Positions 58,402 through 64,000 of a stretch of 64,000 nt of DNA are shown in pieces. Numbering within the stretch: position 1 is the stretch's first letter; every line of letters begins with the position of its first letter. Origin of the DNA: Streptomyces spongiicola (GTDB lineage: Bacteria > Actinomycetota > Actinomycetes > Streptomycetales > Streptomycetaceae); the NCBI RefSeq assembly GCF_003122365.1, contig NZ_CP029254.1, positions 6,636,001-6,700,000 of the forward strand. The letters run 5' to 3'. Made by a program: the position numbers and the translations under genes. Under the pieces are notes generated by a model that was not told the origin of the DNA, made no database searches, and saw only the letters and a list, made by a program, of their open reading frames with translations.

Positions 58402-59928
58402 TCATGCCGCGAGGGCGAGTTGTCCCTGGTAGCGGACGGCGTGGGTGTGCAGGTGGTCGAGTTCGGTGAAGTAGCTCCAGTACCGGTCGAAGTCGCCGTT
58501 GTCGATGACGGCGCGTAGAAGGAGGACCGCCTCGGCGCCGGTCAGGCTCCATCTCGCCCCGGTCGTGTCCAGGCGGTCCTTGACGAGGAAGCGGCAGCTT
58601 CCCTCGATCACCCCGGTCGCGATGGGCCAGCCCATGGCGAGGGCGAGGTGGTAGCGCAGGTAGGGCTCTTTGGCCTGCAGGTAGGCGGCGGTGCGGGCGA
58701 CGGCGGGTAGTTGCTTCGCGTCATCGGGGCGGGTGCGCAGGTGCTGGCGCAGTGCGGCCACGACGCGGGGGCTGTGCCCGTCCAGCACGGTGCGGGCGGC
58801 GTCGGCGACCCAGGCCGCGCGCGCTGCGTGGCCTGGGTGAAGGTCCTCGGCGGCCCGCCACAGATATTCGATCACATGCACGATGTCCACGATCGTGTCG
58901 ACATGGACACCGCGGGTGGCCGCTTCCCTTGCGATGCACTCGAGTTGGTGGTTGGCGCCGTCGACCAGGACGATCCAGCGGCGCCGGTGGTCGGGGTCTC
59001 GCTGTTCGGCGTGGTCGAACATCGCGGTGACCATGGCCGCGGTGGAACGCTGAAGGGAGCCTTCCAGGTGCCGGCCCCGTGCGCGCGGGCCGTGGGTGCG
59101 GGCGGCGCGTTCGGCCGCGGTGGCCGGCAGGACATCCGCACCGGTGCGTGGGACCGGGTCGGCATCGTAGACGGCGAAGACGGTCGCCATCCGGCGGCGA
59201 CCGGTGTGCTCGCGACTGGACAGCTGGGCCGAGGGCGGCTGCGGGCCGTCAGCTGCCCGTGCGGCGCGGACCGCCTCCCGCAGATCGGACGGGATCATGT
59301 TCACGCCGGTCGCGTCGCAGCTGAGCACCAGCAGCCGGTCCCCCTCACTGCCGACGGCTGGGGCGGGGGCGGGCAGGTCCTGCTGGTAGAAGGCGGGGAT
59401 GTGGGCGGCAACCCGACACGCGATCTCCATCAACTGCCGGGTGCCCAGCCGCCCACCGGTGGTGCGCTCAAGGTGAGCGCCCGCCCGGCGCAGGGGTGTC
59501 TCGGCGACCTCGAGGGCGACGGCGCGCTGCAGCGGGTAGGAGTAGACCTGCCGGGGCAGGGCCAGGGCGGCGTCGCCGGGGTGCAGGTTAGCCGCACCGG
59601 GGGCGCGGTAGGCGATCCGGGCCGCCTCCACCCGGCCCAGCGTGGTGGCCAGCAGCCGGCGGTGGCCCAGTTCGGCCCGAGGGCGCACCACCGCGTCGCT
59701 GCCGGTGACCGTCCGAACGCGTACCTCGGCGGCGGCGCGGGCATCCAGCTGGTCCTGCAGCATCTGCCGCAGCACTTCCCGGCCCGCGGCGGTGATGTAG
59801 TCCTCCAGCCCTTCGGCGGTGGCCGAGGCCATGGCCGGGTGGGACAGATGGGCGAGCATCTCCTCCATCCGGGTGCGAGTGGCGGTGAACGGGTCGGGGG
59901 CCTGGGGCGCGGACGTGTAAGGTGCCAC
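58402..59928 (-). CDS. ISKra4-family transposase
   Basis: A 508-residue protein from GTG 59928. The RNase H-like catalytic residues are visible in LLVLSCDATGVNM, WIVLVDGANHQLEC and ATGVIEGSCRFLVKDRLD (D, D, E). The N-terminal part holds EDYITAAGREVLRQMLQDQLDARAAAE. The N-terminus starts with the helical region of the family. No frame disruption is seen, so the enzyme should be active. Confidence 0.95.
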   Translation of the reverse strand: MAPYTSAPQAPDPFTATRTRMEEMLAHLSHPAMASATAEGLEDYITAAGREVLRQMLQDQLDARAAAEVRVRTVTGSDAVVRPRAELGHRRLLATTLGRVEAARIAYRAPGAANLHPGDAALALPRQVYSYPLQRAVALEVAETPLRRAGAHLERTTGGRLGTRQLMEIACRVAAHIPAFYQQDLPAPAPAVGSEGDRLLVLSCDATGVNMIPSDLREAVRAARAADGPQPPSAQLSSREHTGRRRMATVFAVYDADPVPRTGADVLPATAAERAARTHGPRARGRHLEGSLQRSTAAMVTAMFDHAEQRDPDHRRRWIVLVDGANHQLECIAREAATRGVHVDTIVDIVHVIEYLWRAAEDLHPGHAARAAWVADAARTVLDGHSPRVVAALRQHLRTRPDDAKQLPAVARTAAYLQAKEPYLRYHLALAMGWPIATGVIEGSCRFLVKDRLDTTGARWSLTGAEAVLLLRAVIDNGDFDRYWSYFTELDHLHTHAVRYQGQLALAA

Positions 59929-60001
59929 CGGGTCTTCTTCCTTGCGCGGTCTGGCTGTTCACCCGACCAACAAGAAGGAGGCCCGTTCCCGTATCGGCAG
60001 G

Positions 60002-60481
60002 TCACCCACGCGCCGCAGCACCTCCACGCGCCAGGGTGAACAGGCCGCCCGGGGTCTGTACCACCCGCCCGGCGGCAGCGGCCCTCTTCAACTGGTGGCG
60101 CACCCGCTCTACTTCCCGAGGCACCGCCTCCAGCCCCAGCCCCTCCACCCCCTGCCGACACCGCACCGGACCAGCGTACGCGGCCAGCACCCCCAGCATC
60201 CGCCCGGTGAACTCGCCAGTCCCCTCGGCAGCTTGACCACCGACGGTGCCCGACACCTCCGCTCGCGGGGCCGGGATCCGGCCCCGCCCCGACCCGGCCT
60301 CGCCGTGCGCCGCCGGGAGCTCGCCCACCACCTGGCACGCCGTCGCCACCCGGGCCAGCTCCTGCTCGCACACCACCAGCAGCCCGGCAATCCGCTCGGC
60401 CTCGCCGCGCAACCGCTCCACCTCCCGACGACAGGCTGCCTCCCGCTCCCGCAGCAGCGCGAGTACCTCGTCGCAGCCCAT
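60002..60481 (-). CDS. ISKra4 accessory coiled-coil protein
   Basis: A 159-residue protein, MGCDEVLALLREREAACRRE. A heptad-like coiled coil covers residues 5-50 (EVERLRGEAERIAGLLVVCEQELARV); the C-terminal part (GVLAAYAGPVRCRQGVEGLGLE, VERVRHQLKRAAAAGRVVQTPGG) resembles a winged helix. It precedes the transposase gene inside the element and may assist in end recognition. Proteins like it accompany similar elements in streptomycetes. Confidence 0.65.
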   Translation of the reverse strand: MGCDEVLALLREREAACRREVERLRGEAERIAGLLVVCEQELARVATACQVVGELPAAHGEAGSGRGRIPAPRAEVSGTVGGQAAEGTGEFTGRMLGVLAAYAGPVRCRQGVEGLGLEAVPREVERVRHQLKRAAAAGRVVQTPGGLFTLARGGAAARG

Positions 60482-60683
60482 CCGACCCCGCCTCTCCCAC
60501 GCCAGCTGATCAACAGCTACCGCAACGAGGACACCGGCCCTCCAGACACGCACTCGTCACTCAAGAGGAAACGCACCCGCAAAAGGTCAGCATGCGTCGC
60601 AGCCCTGTCTCCGATTGCTGACCTTCCGCCCTCTGCGCAGCGCCTGTGCATGGTTCCTCGCTCCCGCTCGGAAGGTTCGACAC

Positions 60684-61031
60684 GTGGCTCGACAGCTCGC
60701 CCGCGGCATGGGCTCCTTCTTCAAGGAATGTGACTGCGCCAAGCCCACCCGCTGCCCGCACCCGTACACGATTCGCTTCAGGGACGCGCTCGGCAAGCAG
60801 CGCGAGGAGTCTGGGTACGACACGCAGGACGATGGGATCGAGCGCCTCACGGAGATCTACAAAGAGAAGAAGAGCACGGCGCCGTCTGTCGTAGAGGCCC
60901 GCCGCGAGCTGGGCCAGCAGACGGTCGAGGAATACGCCAAGCAGTGGCGACCTCGGCAGCGCAAGATGACGGAGTACTCCACCGGCGAGCACGTCGACAG
61001 TTCGATCAATGAAGTCTTCTCGGCAACGTGA
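60684..61031 (+). pseudogene. truncated tyrosine integrase (N-terminal part)
   Basis: About 115 codons from GTG 60684. The sequence GSFFKECDCAKPTRCPHPYTIRFRD and KQREESGYDTQDDGIERL is the N-terminal SAM-like/arm-binding region of actinomycete site-specific integrases, continuing to QQTVEEYAKQWRPRQRKMTEYSTGEHVDSSIN. Then the frame changes to NEVFSAT and stops; the catalytic domain (R...HxxR...Y) is missing, replaced by an IS5-type element. The gene is broken, so any integrative element here has lost its integrase. Confidence 0.8.
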
Positions 61032-61149
61032 CGGTTGCGGTGTGTGATCAAGCCGGGCGGCGGAATGGTGACTCGGTGTCAGACATGAGTGAAGCCCCTG
61101 GTAGGAACAGGTCTGCGAAGATCACGTTCCGTACAACCAGAGGCTCCAC

Positions 61150-61723
61150 GTGCCCTCCAGTATCACCTACACCGCCGTGCTCGATGTCCGCAGGGAGACC
61201 GTCGAGCACCTCGCCAAGCTGCTGCGTGGACACCGCGAGCACCTCGGGACCCGCAAGGGCACCCGCGCGCTGGGCGTCTTCCGGCAGGCAGTGCTCGTGC
61301 TGCGCTGGTTCGTCGACGGTACCCGGCTGGTCCAGCTCGCCCGGGACAACGGCATCTCGGTACCGACCGCCTACCGCTACCTGCACGAAGGACTGACGGT
61401 GCTCGCCGACCACGCGCCCGATCTGTCCACCGCGCTGGAGAGGGCGGCGGCGGCCGGGTACACCCACCTCAACCTGGACGGCACGGTCATCCGCACCGAC
61501 CGCGTGGCCGCCGCCGGCCCCAACGGCGTGGACCTGTGGTGGTCCGGCAAACACAAGCACCACGGCGGAAAGGTACAGGTCATCGCCGCCCCGGACGGCT
61601 GGCCCTTGTGGGTTTCCCCGGTCCGCCCGGGCCGCGAGCACGACACCACCTGCGCACGGGCCCACGGCCTGGTCGATGCCCTGAACCGGCTCGCCGCCAC
61701 CCTGGGCATCCCCACCCTGACCG
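61150..61723 (+). pseudogene. truncated IS5-type transposase
   Basis: A frame of about 190 codons from GTG 61150: HLAKLLRGHREHLGTRKGTRALG, WFVDGTRLVQLARDNGISVPTAYRYLHEGL. The first catalytic aspartate is in THLNLDGTVIRTDRV and the second in GREHDTTCARAHGLVDAL. The third acidic residue and the C-terminus are absent because an ISAs1-type element interrupts at about 61724. It belongs to the IS5 superfamily. Confidence 0.85.
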
Positions 61724-61788
61724 CAGGGCTGTTGCAAGGTTAGTTGATCTTGTGTTCGTGCTGGTCAGCGGGCCGTGTCCGAGACGGA

Positions 61789-61844
61789 CGAAGCTCCGTT
61801 GTGATCGATGACGTCTCAAGTCCTCGATGAGCAACGGAGCTTCG
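61789..61844. promoter_or_regulatory. Stem-loop over the ISAs1 transposase start
   Basis: CGAAGCTCCGTTG at 61789-61801 and CAACGGAGCTTCG at 61832-61844 form a perfect 13-bp stem with a 30-base loop. The transposase ATG (61827) lies in the loop, so RNA folding could hide the start region from ribosomes in transcripts that read in from outside. Confidence 0.7.
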
Positions 61845-63023
61845 GTGCTTCCTGAGTCTGCCATGTCCTGCCGGTGTCCGGGGTGCGCTGGGGGCGTGTC
61901 TCCCGATGCCGGGGTGTTCGCGCTGGTCAACAACCTGCGTGACCCGCGTGATCCGCGCGGGTGTCAGTACCCGCTCGGTGCGGTGCTGCTTGTCGCGCTG
62001 TGTGCGCTGGCCTGTCGTTTCGACTCCTTCCGGGCGATGGGGCAGTGGGCGGCGGTGGCGCCCAGTGCCACGCTGGAACGGCTGGGGCTGCGCCGCCGCG
62101 GCGCCTTCGGCCTGGTGAAGACACCGAGCTCGGACACGATCCGCCGCGTGGTCAACGCGGTCATGCCGGGCGGGCTGGAGGGACTGCTGCGGGCCTTCCA
62201 GGACAAGGCGCGGGTGGTGGCCGTGGACGGCAAGTGCCTGCGGGGCTCGCGGGACGCGGCCGGGCAGGCAGTGATGGTGCTGGGGGCGATGCTGCAGGAC
62301 GGCACGCTGATCGCACAGCAGAAGGTGGCGGACAAGGGCAGCGAGATCACCGGCTTCGCCGCGCTGCTGGCCGCGCTGGAGCTGGAGGACGCGGTAGTGG
62401 TCGCGGACGCGCTGCATACCCAGCGCGAGCACGCCAGGGTCCTGGTGGAGGAGTTCGGCGCGCACTACGCCTTCCCCGTCAAGCGCAACCAGCCCGAGCT
62501 GTGGAAGGCGTGCCGGAAGGTTCCCTGGCAGGGCGTGCGGGCCGCCTTCCGCTCCACCGTACGTGCGCACGGCCGCATCGATACGCGGGTGGTGGAGGTG
62601 GTGAGCTTCGACGGCCTGGACTTCCCCTGCGCGCGTCAGGTCGCCCGCATCACCCGGTACCGCACCGTGCAGGCGACCGGGAAGCGCAGCCGGGAGACGG
62701 TGTACGTGATCACCGACCTGCCCTCCGGCCAGGCCGACCCGCAGCGCATCGGGGAGATCGTGCAGGCCGAGTGGGGCATCGAGAACAAGATCCATTATGT
62801 GCGGGATGCGACCTTCGGCGAGGATGCCTCCCGTATTCGTACCGGCCACGGACCGCAGAACATGGCCACGTTGAGGTCGGTCGCCATGAACTTCGCGCGC
62901 AGGATGGGCAGTTCGATTGCAGACGCGCGTCGACAGCTCGCCCTCGCGCCACACACCGCTCCACTTGACCTCTTCGGTATCCCCTGTGACCTGCACATTC
63001 GTGCCTTAAATCCGACCTTGTAA
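61827..63023 (+). CDS. ISAs1-family transposase
   Basis: A 398-residue protein, ATG 61827. The N-terminal H-repeat region is DAGVFALVNNLRDPRDPRGC. Catalytic motifs are VVAVDGKCLRGSRDAAG, VVVADALHTQ and the C-terminal IENKIHYVRDATFGEDASRIRTGHGPQN. The gene is intact and ends just inside the right inverted repeat. Confidence 0.95.
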   Translation: MSNGASVLPESAMSCRCPGCAGGVSPDAGVFALVNNLRDPRDPRGCQYPLGAVLLVALCALACRFDSFRAMGQWAAVAPSATLERLGLRRRGAFGLVKTPSSDTIRRVVNAVMPGGLEGLLRAFQDKARVVAVDGKCLRGSRDAAGQAVMVLGAMLQDGTLIAQQKVADKGSEITGFAALLAALELEDAVVVADALHTQREHARVLVEEFGAHYAFPVKRNQPELWKACRKVPWQGVRAAFRSTVRAHGRIDTRVVEVVSFDGLDFPCARQVARITRYRTVQATGKRSRETVYVITDLPSGQADPQRIGEIVQAEWGIENKIHYVRDATFGEDASRIRTGHGPQNMATLRSVAMNFARRMGSSIADARRQLALAPHTAPLDLFGIPCDLHIRALNPTL

Positions 63024-63088
63024 CAGCCCTGGCCCCGCTGGCCCTCGCGGTCCTGGGACGGCTTTCGGCCTCCCGCGGCGCTACGCCC

Positions 63089-64000
63089 GTGCACATCGGC
63101 ACACCCAAGCAACGGCGTCTGCTTGGTCTGTTGGCGCTCAAACCAAATGCTGCGGTCGAGCGGGAGGAGATCATCGACGTTCTGTGGGGCGACGAACCGC
63201 CGGACTCCTTCGCGCAGTTGATCCACACCTATGTGTCGCGCATCCGGCAGATGCTGGAAACACACCACATTCCGGGCGCCGCCCGGCTGGCCGTCGTACG
63301 ACGCGGCGCCGCCTACGAACTGCAGGCCGAGGATGAGAGCCGGATCGACGTCCTGGAATTCGCCCGCCTCACAGGGGAGTCCGAGCGCGCCCACGAGGGC
63401 AACGACCCGGTTGCCGAACGCGCCTTCCTGGCAGATGCGTTGCGACTGTGGCGGGGACGGCTGCTGGAAGGAATGCCCATGGCCCTCCACGACCACCCGG
63501 CCGCTGTTGAGTGGTCCCGGCGTCGCGTGGCCGCGGCGCTGCGCTTCGCGGATCTCGCCCTCGCCGGGCAGCACTGCGACGAGGTACTCGTCCAGCTGGG
63601 CTCCATCGCACGGCATGAGCCGCTGCACGAGGGGCTGCACGCACGCCTTGTCACGGCGCTTGCGGGCTCCGGTCGCCGGGTGGAAGCCCTCGAACTGTTC
63701 GCCTCGCTCGACCGGCGGTTGCGTGAGGAGAGCGGCATCACACCCGGGGACGAACTGCGCGCAGCACAGATGGCCGTGCTGCGCGATGACCCCAGCGGGG
63801 GCGGCCCGCGTGTCGTGCAGCAGGCAACCGCAGCCGGCTTCGGGCTGGCCGGGCTCCCGAAGTGCGTTGGGGACTTCGTCGGCAGGGTCGAGCACCATCA
63901 GGTCCGCCAGTTCCTGATCGGGCAGGGATCGCAGGCCGTGTTTGGGGCCACGCCGATCGCCGCGATGTACGGGCCCGCCGGAGTCGGCAAGTCCGCGCTG
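63089..64000 (+). CDS. SARP/AfsR-like regulator, 5'-damaged and cut by the right edge
   Basis: A frame open to the window end. Homology begins already near 63032 with LAVLGRLSASRGATPVHIGT, but no start codon is available between a stop at 62987 and GTG 63089, because the ISAs1-type element replaces the gene's beginning. The OmpR-like winged helix reads GTPKQRRLLGLLALKPNAAVEREEIIDVLWGDEPP. The bacterial transcriptional activator domain follows (RIDVLEFARLTGESERAHEG... SGITPGDELRAAQ). Near the end a STAND NTPase begins: LPKCVGDFVGRVEHHQ and P-loop MYGPAGVGKSAL. Restart at GTG 63089 would lose the first strands of the DNA-binding domain; the regulator is probably inactive or altered. Confidence 0.75.
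   Translation, partial: MHIGTPKQRRLLGLLALKPNAAVEREEIIDVLWGDEPPDSFAQLIHTYVSRIRQMLETHHIPGAARLAVVRRGAAYELQAEDESRIDVLEFARLTGESERAHEGNDPVAERAFLADALRLWRGRLLEGMPMALHDHPAAVEWSRRRVAAALRFADLALAGQHCDEVLVQLGSIARHEPLHEGLHARLVTALAGSGRRVEALELFASLDRRLREESGITPGDELRAAQMAVLRDDPSGGGPRVVQQATAAGFGLAGLPKCVGDFVGRVEHHQVRQFLIGQGSQAVFGATPIAAMYGPAGVGKSAL

Larger units (their letters stand above)
58363..60578. mobile_element. ISKra4-family insertion sequence, 2216 bp
   Basis: The element is bounded by imperfect inverted repeats of 28 bp, at 58363-58390 (GGGTGCGTTGCTTCTTGAGT...) and 60551-60578, and by a perfect 9-bp target duplication. It encodes a transposase (508 residues) and an upstream 159-residue coiled-coil protein on the minus strand. 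It is intact and inserted about 100 bp upstream of an integrase fragment. Confidence 0.9.
58354..60587. repeat. 9-bp target duplication around ISKra4-type element
   Basis: GCAAAAGGT occurs at 58354-58362 and at 60579-60587, in the same orientation, directly outside the inverted repeats of the element. Its identity shows that the insertion is recent. Confidence 0.9.
61724..63031. mobile_element. ISAs1-family insertion sequence, about 1308 bp
   Basis: The ends are 17-bp inverted repeats with one mismatch: CAGGGCTGTTGCAAGGT at 61724-61740 and its partner at 63015-63031. The transposase is full length. No target duplication is visible on either side, and the flanks are unrelated genes (an IS5-type transposase and a SARP gene), which suggests that a deletion or recombination occurred after insertion. 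Confidence 0.85.

Noticed and set aside
61714..63041. Target duplication of the ISAs1-type element
   Set aside because: The bases outside the two inverted repeats do not match over 8-10 positions.

Overview
The window is high-GC DNA with dense gene packing, GTG/TTG starts and many 4-bp stop/start overlaps. Together with XRE-DUF397 pairs, an HATPase anti-sigma-like protein, a SARP regulator and a SCO3425-3431-like ribosomal protein block, this points to Streptomyces or a close relative. It reads as chromosome with accessory islands. No rRNA, tRNA or CRISPR array was seen.

Layout. (1) 0.3-3 kb: a sparse stretch with one small protein and one secreted protein. (2) 3.1-10.2 kb: an aminoglycoside-phosphotransferase-like protein overlapping a TPR-CHAT (caspase-like) protein, met convergently by a PHP phosphoesterase operon and followed by an APH family kinase; this looks like a biological conflict module. 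(3) 10.3-26.8 kb: a HTH-STAND-TPR regulator divergent from a tightly overlapping operon of KamA-type radical SAM aminomutase, JmjC-like cupin oxygenase, methyltransferase, PGM1-type ATP-grasp peptide ligase, SET-domain methyltransferase and an unrecognised 589-residue protein. A sulfur/PLP operon follows (fold-III decarboxylase, cysteine synthase-rhodanese fusion, SufS-like desulfurase, methyltransferase). This is the best candidate for an undescribed biosynthetic system. (4) 27-30 kb: a thioredoxin-reductase-like/methyltransferase fusion with a divergent XRE-cupin regulator, and a GNAT. (5) 30.6-37.3 kb: a metal homeostasis island with a Zur-like regulator, a CmtR-like sensor with CDF exporter, and zinc-free paralogues of S18, L31, L33, L28, S14 and L32 with two CobW/ZNG1-type proteins, governed by three Zur-box-like palindromes. 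(6) 37.4-58.1 kb: a defence-rich region with an N6-adenine methylase, a nuclease-methylase of type ISP style, an operon of DUF262-DUF1524-MGMT-like protein, a 201-residue unknown and a BRCT-nuclease fusion, a RelE-like/UvrD helicase fusion and an AbiE-like toxin-antitoxin pair, with regulatory and housekeeping genes between. (7) 58.3-64 kb: a mobile-element graveyard with an intact ISKra4-family element bounded by a 9-bp target duplication, a truncated integrase, a truncated IS5-type transposase cut by an intact ISAs1-type element, and a SARP/AfsR-like regulator that has lost its natural start and runs off the right edge.

A recurring property is recent GC-rich minisatellite expansion, with more than fifteen tandem arrays, several in frame inside genes. 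Two defence genes share a conserved upstream element, and the regulator/aminomutase and PHP/APH intergenic regions both carry TTGTCCG inverted repeats. All assignments come from reading the translations and DNA by eye; no database search was run.
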